Below, in pieces: positions 33,613 to 45,934 of a stretch of DNA of 64,000 nt. The notes below the pieces were generated by a model. That model saw nothing but the letters and a program-made list of their open reading frames with translations, ran no database searches and had not been told where the DNA came from. The DNA is from Strongylocentrotus purpuratus (taxonomy: Eukaryota; Echinodermata; Echinoidea; Camarodonta; Strongylocentrotidae): the NCBI RefSeq assembly GCF_000002235.5, contig NW_022145609.1:32031301-32095300 (forward strand), given 5' to 3'. Both the position numbers and the translations under genes were made by a program. Position 1 is the first letter of the stretch; the number at the start of each line of letters is the position of its first letter.

Positions 33613-34916
33613 CAGGCGCTCCGAAAGCAGTTTGGGATTGGGGGGGGGGGGGGGAATCCAGGGGCCCACCTTCTAGGGGCAGTGGCGTAATGAGCAAAAT
33701 CGTTTGGAGGAGGGGGGGGGGGGGCAGAAGGAAAATTTGCATCACCACCACTCCTAGGCCTACATGTTACATGCAGGCCCCATGAAACATTTTTCTAAGT
33801 GGAGTATTAACGATCAGGTTAGAGTGTAGCGAGCGTAGCGTAAATTGGCGTGTGGTCCGGGGGCTTTGCGTCGGCGGGGGTCAAGGGACTAAGCCCCCGG
33901 AAGCTCGCGGTTTTTAGGCATTAAATTGGGGTCAGATAAGCATATTTAGATACCTTATTTGTGTTACTGGCAGGTCACTAATTGTCGGGGGTTCCAGGGA
34001 GCAGAGCCCACGGAAGCTCAGGGGTTTTAGGTATTCAATTACGGTCAGATGAGCATTCAGGGGCCCACCTTAGGGCCCTTGGTGAGGTCCAGGGGGCATA
34101 GCCCCTGGAAGCTCAAAGGTTTTGGGTATTAAATAACGGTCAGATGAGCATCCAGGGGGCTGTCTTAGAGCCCTTGTTGGGGACCAGGGGGCAGAGCCCC
34201 TGGAAGCTCAAAGGTTTTCGGCATCTAATTACGGTCAGGTGAGCATATTTTGATATCTCATTTGTGATATTGGTAGGTCACACATTTTGTTCTCTCTCTT
34301 TCTTTCCTTTCCTCTTTTTTTTTAAAAAGTGAGGGGGGCTCGAGCCCCGAGCCCCGCCGTTTTGCAGGCCCTGACATAAAGGATTCTAAATAAGCATATT
34401 TTTATGCCCAGCTGTTAATTTGGGAATGAGTAATTTTCAAACAAACGCATAAAAAGATATGATTTGCAAAAAAAAAAAAAAAAAAAAAAAAATACCGGAA
34501 ATTATGTCATTTCAGCAACGTTTGTAAATCACTGGTATTGAATTAGAAATACCCCCCGCCCATTAGTACGCCAGTGTTCAGGGGCTCATGTCTTCTCACC
34601 ACTATAATAAAAAAAAAACACACACTTTCCCATCCTCTTACAATATTTCCACGATATGCGCAAATCGCATATATTATAAAAACCTGCATTGAATGTAGGA
34701 GCAAGCGGAATGAATACAAAATTTAATCCCTATTAACTTTTCTTTTCTTTGAATGGAATATAATTCATATGTGATTCAATTCAGGTTTTGTTCTTTTTTA
34801 TGTTCTTTTTGGTTAAAAAATACAAATCATCTTTATTCCTTTACTGCTTTTTCATAGGGGGTTGGAGGGGGCGAATGCCCCCCTGCCCCTCCCCCCCCCC
34901 ACTTCCGGCGCCTCTG
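33613..34916 (+). mobile_element. hAT-like element, CAGGCGCCGGAAG family, complete
   Basis: It starts CAGGCGCTCCGAAAGCAG and ends CTTCCGGCGCCTCTG, flanked by the perfect duplication CTTGATAT (33605-33612 and 34917-34924). Order: G run, CAGTGGCGTAATGAG, second G run, GCATCACCACCACTC, TTACATGCAGGCCCC, minisatellite (33880-34260), C/T tract, GAGGGGGGCTCGAGCCCCGA, CAGGCCCTGACATAAAGG, then CAGGGGCTCATGTCTTCTC. It serves as the reference for the damaged copies at 16745-19185 and 9300-10500. No transposase. Confidence 0.9.
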
Positions 34917-35564
34917 CTTGATATTGTTGTTGCTGCTCTCCTCCTCTTTCTCCTTCCTCCTCATCTCTTTCCTTACGTTTGTTTCCCTTCCCTCTCTTCC
35001 CTCTAACAGATTTCCCCTTTGGTCCCATATTTCTTCGACAGGAGATGCACCCTCGACGAACACTATGAACAGAGTGAGGCTTTATAGCCGTTAAAACTCA
35101 AAATTTGCATAAATTGTGTACGTGCACCTTACGAGCACCTTACTAACTTCTTACGAATGCCAGAAGTCATTTGTACGAAGACATTAAGAATCTTCGCTCG
35201 TATTAGGCGTTCTTACGAACGCCTTAGGAGCCCTCTATGAACAACTTGAGGCGTTCTTACGGTCATCGTAATAAATTGAAGCTTCTAGAATTGTCCGTCG
35301 ACCCTACGAAATGTACGTAGATCTTGCGTGGTTCTTACGATGTAATTACGGCATTCGTACGGCCGCCTTACGAAGAGAGGGTTTCGTACGATGTTAAAAT
35401 AAATCTTGGACAAGACCATCGACCAATCTGCGTTCTTACGAACGGTCTACGAACGGTTTACGAGCGCTTGTTTCGTACGGCCTTCTTAAGAACATCTTAC
35501 GAAATGGTCTGAAAATCGTTCGTACGGCGTTCGTAGCAGCCCGTAAGGGTATTTGTGACCAAGG

Positions 35565-36700
35565 CATTAATAAACTAAAGAAGTACAAAATTCGAATTCT
35601 CTAACGTTTTTGACAAGATATTGTTTAGACAATAATATGAAATTAGGGATAATTTGTTTGTCTATCGGAATAAATATACAACTTAATCACATATTTCATA
35701 AATAATGAATTCTTAGGCAATTGGATCTAGTGTGTCGGAAGCAACGCGTAGGCTTCCGGTTGTGTTTATACGTGAAGCCGTTCATACTAGACTTCTTCAA
35801 ACTAGAAATTTTTGCTTGTAAGCAGGTATTTATTCACAGCGGTATTTCTGGAATAAAGTCAATCGAGATTAATTTTTACCTATTAATAAAGAATCTGAAT
35901 GTGAAGAAATGATGAGAAATAGGCTGGCTGCATGCAAGGTCTTGGAGTGAGCGAGAGAGAGAGAGAGAGAGAGAGACAGAGGAGAAAAGACAGAAATAAG
36001 ACAATATTGAGAAAAGAAAGGATGGGATGATTCAAGCTGCATGTTCACATACTAGCCTCGTAAGACTATATACAGAAGTTTTTAGAAGTTTCAGATGAAA
36101 GATATGACAGCTAGCATGGAAATCAGTTTCAAGTATAATATTGTGAGGGTGGGGATCGTTGCAGTATCATACTCATGCGCTACTTAATAATAGAAGTCTA
36201 CAGAGAGTACAAGCTGGATGCGGATACGTACTCAAGTTCACCCAATGAGACAATGAGACAACCGGAGCAATATGATTTCATCAAGATATGGTTTAAAGGG
36301 TGTGCGGAAATGGTGTGTTGGGGAGGGGAAGTGAGAGTGTTCGTATGTGTGGTAATTGTATGTGTGTCAATAATTAAAGACTAATAATGACAGATGGCTA
36401 ATCATAAATATACAATGACGAGTAAACTGTCGATCTACATCACCGTCCACAGATAAATGTGCCTTGAACGTATAGCAGACGGCAATCGGCGGATTAGACG
36501 ACACTTGGTAGTGATTTTGTATGTGAGATTGCTTTGCTAAATATACTATACAAAAACATTTTCCATATCTTTAAACTATCATTGATATCTGATAATTAAA
36601 CAGTTAACCTACCAAACTACATAATACAATGAAATACTTGACTTGACTTGACTAGAATTGGAGATTTGGACGAGTATGGGAGTTTGATGTGGTGCACAAT
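35565..36700. other. Stretch without recognisable gene; GA microsatellite
   Basis: A GA run lies at 35949-35977, and ACTTGACTTGACTTGAC at 36636-36652 resembles a LINE-type tail without visible coding sequence upstream. Only short frames are present. Confidence 0.4.
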
Positions 36701-36779
36701 AACCTCTATACATAATCGAATAGTCCATGGCGATCATGAATATTCATGCTTTTGCTTACCTCGGCAAAATGCTTGCCTA

Positions 36780-39130
36780 TACTAAATGGAAAAATTACGA
36801 TGGAGGGGGGGGGGGGGGGGGTGTTGGCTGAAATGGACATAATGAACCGATCAGAACTGATCTATGATAATTGCAATGACGACCCTTGTTTTCGTTCACA
36901 TTCTGCCCCATTAATATTCTTATCCTGGTTTTCCTTATCGTCCAGAAATCCCATTTGTTTTGCACGTAGTGTTTGTTATTCCTAGTTAGGTACTTTCCTC
37001 AAGTCCTTTTTCTTTCAAACTTCGTAGGCGTAATCTCTGATATCCAATCTAGGTCACCTACTTTTTCGTTTTCTGAAATCACTCATGCGTAAATGTCCAG
37101 GCGCCACTTTGTCCGTTTCTGGTCCATTTTAAGGCCTTTCTATCTTCCTTCCTATCTCCACTATCCTAGATCCTACAAACTTCTAACAACTTTCTCTAGA
37201 TAGTCTAAGAGATGTTCTTTAATTTGCGACGTATAACCTGCCCTTCAAAATGCCACCTTCATACTCAAAATTCAAATTTGAAACAGTCTCCGTCAACAAT
37301 CTCTCAAATTCTTGAAAAATTGACCCCTAAATAATCTAAAACTGCCATAACTTTCTCATATAAATTCCGTTTTGTATTTAAATCTCACAGAATCTGTATC
37401 TTCTAATTGCACATAGCCATGCCAAATTTCACGCTCCAATGGCTATGCAAAACATAAATAGCGCCCTCTAAAGTTCTGGGGATTGGCTTTCTTTCTGTGG
37501 CCGTATCTCCATTATGGCTTGGCAAACCCGTACCCTTTTTTGGATTTAGATACTTGAAGATATGCCCTTTCCAGCCATATACAAAATTATATACCCTAAC
37601 ACTGACCGACTTTGAGAAAAATGCCCTCCAAATTCGCCATTTTCAAGAAAAATTCAAAATAACTTCAACTTGCTCTAAATTGGCGATCTTTATATCTACA
37701 TCAATAAAAATTGGCAGACATAATGTATCCACACCGTGAAAAGGTTGGGCAATATTTTTTCAACACTTTGCCCAACGTTGTGCCAATAGTCAACCCAACC
37801 ATCTATTGGGCAATATTTTGCCCAGTGGTATTGGTAAACGTAAGTACCCTACTTCACACGTGCATAATTGTTTCGTATTTTGACCAAAATTTGTGCAAAG
37901 ATATGACCCTTCAACTGCCCGACTACGGTAGCCCACTTGTTGGGAAAATCTTGACCAACTGTTGGGCAAAATACGAAAATATTGCCCAACAGATGGTTGG
38001 GTTGACTATTGGCAGAGTGTTGGAAAATATTGCCCAACTTTTTCACAGTGCATATACGTGACAACTGTCTGCCAAGTTTGGTAAAATTCGAATATGTCAG
38101 CGCAAAGTTATCGCCAAAAATGATGAATTTACTATGCATTACGTAATAGCGCGTTTAATGCGTGCAATACATTGCGCGCATATAACAATGGTGTCAGACT
38201 GACCGCAATGAAGTGCCCTTTCGAATGATACCAAGTATAGTATATGTTCACACAGAAAATTGTGAGTAAATCGCATTTGAACAAAGGTCACTACACGAAT
38301 TCCGCCGAGTTTCCGCCCGAATCTAACACGTATCGGCTATGATGTCATTTTCAGACTGCTTTTCGCCCCTTAAACGTCCCTTTTTTTCCTTGAAAATTTG
38401 CATTGACATGCCGAGTTCCAATACGCAGGGCACCTCGTGGCCGGATTTTTAAAATTGGTCAAGGGGGCCATTTAAGACGCCATTTTGTTCTATAAATCTA
38501 TTTTACATCACGTGTTTCGATAGGATTATCATAGAAAAAAAGAGAGTGATTTACAATAACAACCATGAAATTTTCTTTCTAATGATACCAAATACGGCCC
38601 ATAAAGAGACGTAAAGAGAGAGAGAAAAAAAATTTAACTCCGGTCATAATACAGATCCTGTACGTTTTCCGCCCTTGATTATCGTGTTCACGTTTTTGGC
38701 CCCCAAAACGATCTTGATTGCAATGCCGAACATGCACCAAATCCCATTGATTTTTGCACGCAGTGCTTGCGAGCCCTTTCTAGGTTCTTTCCCCTATCCC
38801 GATTTCTTTCAAACTTCGTAGGCATAGTCACTACCACCCCATCAAGGTCACTGTTGAGGCCTTTCTTTCGCCCTACCTATCTCCAATATCACAGAAGCTA
38901 CAGACTTCGTACAAATTGCTCTGGATAGTCCGAGAGAAGCTCTTTCTTCTGACACGTAGATACATGGCGTCATTGCACGCACATCGTTGAGACACGATTG
39001 CATTTCTAGTTCATGCTTGTTATCCTTCGTGTGCAGACCTATAACCTTACAATCGCGTGGTAAATTGCGTCCAAAGTTCGACTTGTTTCACATGTGTTAT
39101 ATAGGCATTGGCGAGCTAGTGACCTATTTT
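36780..39130 (+). repeat. Degenerate direct duplication, no gene
   Basis: Phrases from 36950-37240 (TTTTGCACGTAGTG, TTTCTTTCAAACTTCGTAGG, CTATCTCCACTAT, TAGATAGTCTAAGAGATGTT) recur in order and diverged at 38750-38950 (TTTTGCACGCAGTG, TTTCTTTCAAACTTCGTAGG, CTATCTCCAATAT, GGATAGTCCGAGAGAAGCTC). The region is therefore at least two old copies of an unknown repeat about 1.8 kb apart. The MITE at 37732-38050 lies between them. Reading frames are short. Confidence 0.55.
37732..38050. mobile_element. MITE of 319 bp with long inverted ends
   Basis: The ends CACCGTGAAAAGGTTGGGCA and ...CCCAACTTTTTCACAGTG stay complementary for about 80 bases, including CCAATAGTCAACCCAACCAT. TTGGGCAA and TTGCCCAA are repeated inside. 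No clear target duplication. The two antisense frames of about 100 residues across it are by-products of the palindrome. Confidence 0.7.
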
Positions 39131-40090
39131 GACCAAATTACGGTGGGTGAACTTTCAAAAGTCAATGGGACATGAGGGTTCCAATGAAAGAGCTAGTGTC
39201 AACGTACGTCGGGGTGGATGTGCTTTTCGTTTAAACAAACAAATAATTTTTAACGATTTTTTTTTTTTTTTTTTTTTTTTTTTGGGGGGGGGGGGGGGGG
39301 TAAAAGTCCATAGGCTAACATGTTAGGCTGCTGGACTCTGACGATAGGGGCGTTTTCCCATGAGACTATTCGGAGCCATGATTATGTTAGTATTGTAAAA
39401 AGCATTATATATCATCCTATGCTCACTGTCTCCCACGAGTTTGAAAACGAGTCTTAATTATTGTCGGGGTTATCTCGTAGGAGAGGTTGGTAATCATAAA
39501 GTATAGTGAGAGAGAGAGAGAGAGACAGTATATGTTTATACGATGCGTCCCAGAAAAACGAAACCGAGAACTATCGATGTTTTATCATAACTAATTTTGT
39601 AAACTTAGATACTCCTCTTTAATGTGATGCAACTCATATGATGTATATTTCACGCATGAGTGATTAAAAGCAATTTGAAGAGAGGAAACCAAAAAGTCAT
39701 TTGGCGGACGGTATCTGAATTTCAAAGAGAAATTACATTTCTAGAATGTTCATTTTTTGCCCTTTCATAATGACACCTCAATCAGGAACAATGAGCCAGA
39801 ATTAACAAAGTCCTGTTTGTTTAAAGTAATGCTTGCATTTCATAATTTGATTAAACCGAACTCGTTTTTCACTGGCTGCCTTTTTCCTTTGTATTTGAAT
39901 AGAAAGAAGAGAGGGTAAATAATTTAGTCATATCCCTCTATTATATTTCGAAAGAGACATGCAGTAGTAGGTCATTCTTGGTTATTGTCATTTTTACTCT
40001 TACACTCAATTATAGCCAATATTCTATCATTTTGAAATTTGTTATCCAATGTTATAAAAGAATTTGAATTATGAATAATCCCCCCCCCCC
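39131..40090. other. Stretch without recognisable gene
   Basis: T and G runs at 39258-39300 and a GA run at 39508-39526. The rest is AT-rich without supported exons. Confidence 0.35.
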
Positions 40091-40094
40091 CCCC

Positions 40095-40930
40095 GCCGCC
40101 TACGCCTAGGCCTATGTGATGACGACTCGAACATTCAGATGCCGGACATTTATATTTATTTTCGGGGGAGGGGGCTGAATTGGTTTCCTCGTAAAATATA
40201 TCATCTTGTCACCAAAGTAAATTTTCATAAGTTTGACTCTCAGTTGAGAAGGGGGGGGGGGGGGAATGACTTCCCACAAGGGGGACAAATTATGATAGGA
40301 TTATGTGTGTGTTATGTTTTCCTTTATTTTGTCACCACATGGGCGGGGGAAATATATTAGCTAGATTATGGGGGAGGGGGAGGGGGCTGGGGCCCGGGAT
40401 GATGGGTCACGTACATTATTTAGGCACTCCTTTCTTTTTTTCAAAACATGTTTTCAATAAATGTTTTCTACAAATATTCGGGTCATGTGGCGTCCCCCTC
40501 CCCCGCCTACGCCACAGCCGTGGGTTGTGCCCTATCCATTATTTCGCTTTTAAATATTACCATTTTGTTTATTACCTATTTCATTTTCATTATTTTTTAT
40601 GAATAGCGGTCCTCATTTCGTATTATGAATAGCCCCCCCCCCCCAGCTCTTTCTGTAACATGGATAGCGACCCTCTTGTATTATGAATAGCGACCCTTTT
40701 CTAGTATTATGAATACGGACCCTCATGAATAACGACCCCGATTTTGTATTATGAATAGCGACCCTCTTTTCCTATTATGAATAGCGGTCCTTATGAATAG
40801 TGACCCTTGTCTCAAATCATGAAAAGCCGTCCTCGTGAATAGCGGACCTTATGAATAGCTTTTCTTATGAATAGCGGTCCTTATGAATAGCTTTTCTTAT
40901 GAATAGCGGTCCTTATGAATAGCGATATTG
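40095..40930 (+). repeat. Repeat unit with TATGAATAGCGACCC minisatellite, copy 1
   Basis: A block with ACAAATTATGATAGGATTAT, GTGTGTTATGTTTTC and CTACGCCACAGCCGTGG, followed by 20-28 base units TATGAATAGCG(ACC/GTC)CTY from 40595. The same order of blocks, diverged, is seen at 48165-50225, so this is an interspersed element with its own internal minisatellite. The ends are not resolved. Confidence 0.7.
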
Positions 40931-40955
40931 ACCCGTGCAGCTGGTCTCGTGGATC

Positions 40956-42075
40956 AGGGGCGGATCTAGCTTTTTCCCAAAGGGGGGGGGGGTACTCACA
41001 TATTAGGACATACGGGGATGTGCCGCTCTAATGTGTCATTTTTTAACAAAAAATCCCTAAACATGGGTATTTTACCAAAATACCATTAAAAATGGGTCCG
41101 TTTTTTCAAAATTCCCAAAATGTGCACATTTTTGGGGTGTTTGCCATGTAAACACCCTTTTCCGGTACGAGAAGTGCCCCTTTTAACTTTTGATTAGTAC
41201 CCCCACCCCCTTCACCTCTGACGATTGCCCTATTCAAATCTGAGAGGTGCCTCTTTTACTTTGACAACTGCCCATTTTCCTTTGTAAGAAAGTGCCTCTT
41301 CCCCTTTCAATAAATACCCCTTTTTAAGTCGGATAAGAGCACCTTTTATCATTTAAGTCTCATAAGTGTAAGAAAGTGCCTCTTCCCCTTTCAATAAATA
41401 CCCCTTTTTAAGTCGGATAAGAGCACCTTTTATCATTTTAGTCTCATAAGTGCCCTCATACTAAAAGAGCTCCTTCCCCTTTCATGAATGCCCCCTTTCA
41501 TCTCTCACTGATAAGTGCCCAGTTTATTTTAACATGTGTTTTTTATTTATTGATAAGAGCCATTTTCCCCTTTTAATAAAAGCCCCCTTTTTACCTCTGA
41601 TAAATGCCCCTATTAAAATCTGATCGGTGCCTCTTTTCTTTCAATAAATGCACATTTTCTTTTATTGTAAGTGCCCCCTTTTCATTCTCATAAATACTCC
41701 CTCTTATATCTATTCAGTGCCCCTATTCACCTACGATAATTTCCCTGTTAACAAGGATACGTACTTCTTTTCCTTTGTAATAAGGGTCCTATCACCTTTT
41801 CTTTAGTGTCCCATTTCACCTCTTATAAATAGCCTATCAAAATATGATGGGTGTCCCTTTTCCGTCGACAAACGCCCATTTTCCAATTTCCATAAGTGCC
41901 CGTTTTTCATTCCTGGTGAGTGCCTCTTTTCAGGTGTAAGGACTGCCCTATTTTTACCTCTGATAACTACCCTTTGTACTTTGACATTTGTTGCCTTTTC
42001 TTTTCGGACGAGTGTCTTATCCCTTTTGATAAGGATCCCATTTTCCTCTCATTATTAAAGTTGCCCCTAAGTTAA
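40956..42075 (+). repeat. AAGTGCCCC minisatellite in a hAT-like element start
   Basis: It begins CAGGGGCGGATCTAGC, the left end of a hAT-like element, then TACTCACATATTAGGACATA and CCCTAAACATGGGT, then about 35 degenerate units of 25-30 bases (GATAAGTGCCCCTTTT and variants). One block of about 87 bases is duplicated exactly in tandem (about 41282-41455). The right end was not found. A piece of the first block lies in an intron of the lectin gene (54890-55020). Confidence 0.7.
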
Positions 42076-42475
42076 AGGTATTACAAAGTTTTGGTATGGG
42101 GTCATGAATTTGGTTCAAATTAACATATTGTAAGCATATGGGTTCCTACAATAATCATTGATCGTTGTCGCGGTTGAAATCGAGTCTAAAGTTATGAAAT
42201 TATAAATAATAAACTCTTTATGTTGTATAGCTCCCCCTCAAGGTCAAGATATTAATTTAGCTATGAAACAATGTTTCTTGACTAAAATCGACCGATTAGC
42301 TATTCCCGTTTGGAAATTATATATCACGACTACATATTCTGAGATTTTCATGGTCGGAGCTACCATTGCACGGCCATAGGCGCTATTTGAAATTCATCAA
42401 AATTTACCGGGAGCACCGGTAAATTTTTATATCCAATTTTTCTCGAAAACAGAAGTGTTTTAGGGGCTATTCGCG

Positions 42476-43764
42476 AATTCGCGAGTTTGTCATTCAAATT
42501 AATTTGTCTTGCGTTCAAATTCGACGGTTTTAGTACAGTCAGGTATATTTCGGGTTTATATTCCCTTTTCTAGTTTTCAAATCTATGAAATTTTCGTTAG
42601 AATCTACGTATGTTTCATTCAAATTAATGAACAATGTGCTTCTTTCGCTATTTGGTCATTCGATTTGGCGCAACACGATTTTCTGACAATGCGACGGTGT
42701 ACTTTTAGCATTCTAATTCATTTGTAGCATTCAAATTAGCACGTTGTGCATTAAAATTGATGGTCAATATACATTTCTCGTTTATTACACACTTTTTATA
42801 GCTCATTCTTTTTCTTTCAAGATTGTTTTTTCATGCGTATTTCATCATATTTCATTATCTTGCATTTATACAATTATACTTATTAGATTTATCTGATATT
42901 CATCAGCATTTTTTTAAAGTTTGATTGTTAAGAAGAAAAAAAACAACTTCCATCTACGGACCTGATGGTCTCAATATTTTTGTAAATGTTCATGTAAGGA
43001 AGTTGTTTGTCTTATGTTTCATCATAAATTTATCATAATTTCATCATAATTTTATTATAGAAGAAGGGTACAATAGTGTGACTGGGGTAGGGACTAGAGT
43101 CAACGATTTGAACATGATTCATTGTTTAGCCATGTCTTTAGCCATCGATCTGCTGGCGGGCAAGTAAACTATGAAACTCTTTAAGAAAAAAAGAGGGGTG
43201 TGCTGGGTATAAGAGACGATGAGAATTACTTTTGTAAAATTCCGAGTCTGTAGTAAAAAGGGGCGATTGAGGGTACCCCCACCTTTCTTGGGTATATGAA
43301 CATGTCCGTGCAGAAATGCCATATCCCTTGATTTCGCTCCTTCTTTACTTTATGTCTGACTACACCCATCTGCATTGTCCTGAAAATAAATAAATAGAAG
43401 AACAGCTTAGACCCAAATGGCAAATCATGCATTTTAACTGCATTATTTGAAAACTGTAAAAGTTTGTTGCAATTCTTCCCCTAACATTCCTAACTTGAAG
43501 AAAAATATTACGAATAAGAATGACAGGTGTTAATTTGAATGATAAAAATTACACTTCGACAAGTGAATATTAATTTGAATGCTAGTTGAGCAGTTTGTAA
43601 ATTGAATGACAGATCTATGAAACCCTTCGACCAAAATCCTAAATTAAATACAAAAACTGGCAAATTTAATGATAATTGGCATAGCAAAGCCGATCTGCGC
43701 TAATTTAAATGCAAAGTAAATGAATTCGAATGACAAACACGCGAATTTGGCCGGGAAATCCTAT
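42476..43764 (+). mobile_element. 1.3-kb TIR element E, left copy
   Basis: The copy matches 46110-47415 in reverse over nearly its whole length (for example GTTTGTCATTCAAATTAATT, CGAATTTGGCCGGGAAATCC). The right end AATTTGGCCGGGAAATCCTA is intact; about 20 bases of the left end are altered. Many GAATGACAAA/CATTCAAATTAA words recur. The 67-codon frame at 43119-43322 is discussed under rejected items. No transposase. Confidence 0.8.
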
Positions 43765-43901
43765 ATTACCTTTAAAGGGACTAAGATTCATCTCCCCTAA
43801 ATTTTGCTCGCTATGCTCACTCGTACTTATAGATGATATTATTATGTTACTTATCAAAGGTCTGTTCAGTCTTCCATTATAAATGAGAATGTGCGTATAA
43901 C

Positions 43902-45934
43902 CAGGGGCGTCGCTAGACCTTTTTCAGTTGGGGGGGGGGGGGGGGGGGGGAGGGTGTAGAGGCCAACGATTACCGACAAAACTAGCCCCCAATTACCGAA
44001 AAAATTAAATGTCCCAATATTTACAAATTTAACCCTATATATCCGGGGCTGAATGCTAAATTGTTTTTCCTATGGACTATCTATAGTACTTGCGTATGCG
44101 CAAATGGTCATTTTCTTCGACGACATAAATATACGAATTATTTTGTCAACTTAGTCAGCATCATAGCTATATATTTTAATGTAGACGCGGAGCTAGGATC
44201 TTATTTTAGGGAGGAGCGGTAGTGAGCAAGCGAATTACTTAAAGCGCGAGCGAAACCTAGACGTTTCCTTAAATTATTAGGAAAAGAAAACGATTTATTG
44301 TACCGTTCTCGACTCTTAATAAGCCCCATTTATCTGAATTCAGTTTCCCCCTCTCGCGCGAAGCGCGGAAGCTTTGATATTTCCTTAAATTATTAGAGAA
44401 AGCAGACGATTCGCTGTACCGTTCGCGACTCTTGTCTGAATGAAGTTCCCCCCCCCCTCCCGCGCGTAGCGCGAAAGCTGTGACATTTCCTTAAATTATG
44501 AAAAATAGCAGACGATCGGATGAACTGTTCTCAACTCTTAATCCTTGTCTGAATTCAGTTTCTCCCTCTCTCTCCTGCGCGAAGCGCGGAAGCTTTGAAA
44601 TTTCATTAAATTACAAGAGAAAGTAGACGATTCGTTTAATCCTGCTCGACTCTTAATCCTTGTCTGAATTCAGTTTCTCCCTCTCTCTCTCCCGCGCGAA
44701 GCGCGGAACCTTTGGCATTTCATTAAATTATAAGAGAAAGTAGACGATTCGTTTAACCCTGCTCGACTCTTAATCTTTGTCTGAATTCGGTTTCCCACTC
44801 TCGCGCAAAGCGCGGAAGTTTTGACGTTTCATTAAATTATTATAGAAAGTAGACGATTGGGTGTACTGTTCTCGGCTCTTGATCCTTGTCTCAATTCAGT
44901 TTCCTCCTTCCCGCGCGAAGCGAAAAGTTTAGACGTTTGATTTAATTATTATAGAAAGAAGACGATTCGTTGCACCGTTTTCGACTCTTATTAAGCCCTA
45001 TTATTTCATCTGAATTCAGTTTTCCCCCTCTCGCGCGAAGCGCGGAAGCTTTGACGTTTCCTTAAATTATTAGAGAAAGCAGACGATTCGTTGTACCGTT
45101 TTCGACTCTTAATAAGCCCCATTTATCTGAATTCAGTTTCCCCCTCTCGCGGAAGCTTTGATGTTCCCTTAAATTATTGGAGAAAGCATACGATTTGTTG
45201 TACCGTTCGCGACTCTTGTAAATGAAGTTTTCCCCTCCCGCGCAAAGCGCGGAATTTTTGGCGTTTCATCAACATTTAGAGAAAGGAAGACGATTCGTCG
45301 TACCGTTGTCGATCCGGGGTTGTCGATCGACTCTTAATCCTTGTTTGAATTTAGTTTCCCCGAAAAATTCAAACCTCTGATTTCTTTAGCTGATATTATG
45401 GGAAAGTGAAACTTCGAGAAAATACGAAGTCGACACAGCGGATAAAAAGTCACAGTTCGTAGGGGAAAAAACTTGTCGGCCGACCGACGTTATACATCTC
45501 ACCGACTTCAAACTTCTGCATTGATATAGTACACGAGGATAGAGCAAGGATACCGACACAGCTGACCCGACACAGCAATACACTTACCCGTGTCTTTCTT
45601 GCTCCCTCGACGAGACGACTCCACCCAACGACCCCCTCTCTCTTTTACTCCCACTCCTTTTGTCTCAGGCTCTTAGCTCCCCTCTCTCCTCCTCTTTTCT
45701 CCTTTTTCTTCTTTTCTTTCTTTTCTTTCTTTTCCTTTCTTTCCTTTCTTTTTCTTTCTTTCTTTTTTTTTCCCGTTTCTTGTTTTCTTTTCTTTCTCTT
45801 TTCCTCCCTTTTCCCCCTCCCTCTTTTCTCTTTTTTCCCGACGGCAGCGCAATTTTATCGACAATATCCTGACAGGTGGGGGGGGGGGGGTGTCGCACCC
45901 CCCCACACCCCCCCCCCCTTTGGCGACGCCCCTG
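43902..45934 (-). mobile_element. hAT-like element, CAGGGGCGTCGC family, copy B
   Basis: The ends CAGGGGCGTCGCTAGACC (left) and CCTTTGGCGACGCCCCTG (right) are identical to the ends of copy A in reverse. They are flanked by CGTATAAC (43894-43901) and TGTATAAC (45935-45942), an 8-bp duplication with one C/T difference at a CpG. Inside, reversed: unique block, satellite array (44260-45350), the block with GTCGGCCGACCGACG, a pyrimidine tract (45640-45840) and a C run. It lacks the foldback insertion, so it shows the element before that event. No coding sequence. Confidence 0.93.
44260..45350 (-). repeat. 112-bp satellite array 3, reverse
   Basis: About nine units, reading on the plus strand as TTCCTTAAATTATTAGAGAA, GACGATTCGTTGTACCGTT, CGACTCTTAATCCTTGTCTG and CGCGCGAAGCGCGGAAGC. 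It is the same satellite as arrays 1 and 2, shorter, without the higher-order repeat. Confidence 0.9.

Larger units (their letters stand above)
32883..35560. mobile_element. TIR element with subterminal TTCGTACGAA motifs, split by a hAT insertion
   Basis: The outer ends are GGTCACAAAT (32883) and ATTTGTGACC (ending 35560). About 350 bases at the left and 450 at the right are crowded with GTTCGTACGAACG-like palindromes and TTCTTACGAA variants, as expected for subterminal transposase-binding repeats. No target duplication could be read. The middle carries a minus-strand acidic coding fragment and the nested element 33613-34916. The superfamily is undecided; the fragment hints at a Harbinger-type accessory protein. 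Confidence 0.6.

Noticed and set aside
37711-38139. Two antisense frames of 116 and 96 residues
   Set aside because: They lie on the palindromic MITE at 37732-38050 and mirror each other.
39739-39751. Perfect three-unit heat-shock element TTCTAGAATGTTC
   Set aside because: Expected about once by chance in a window of this size, and no gene starts nearby.
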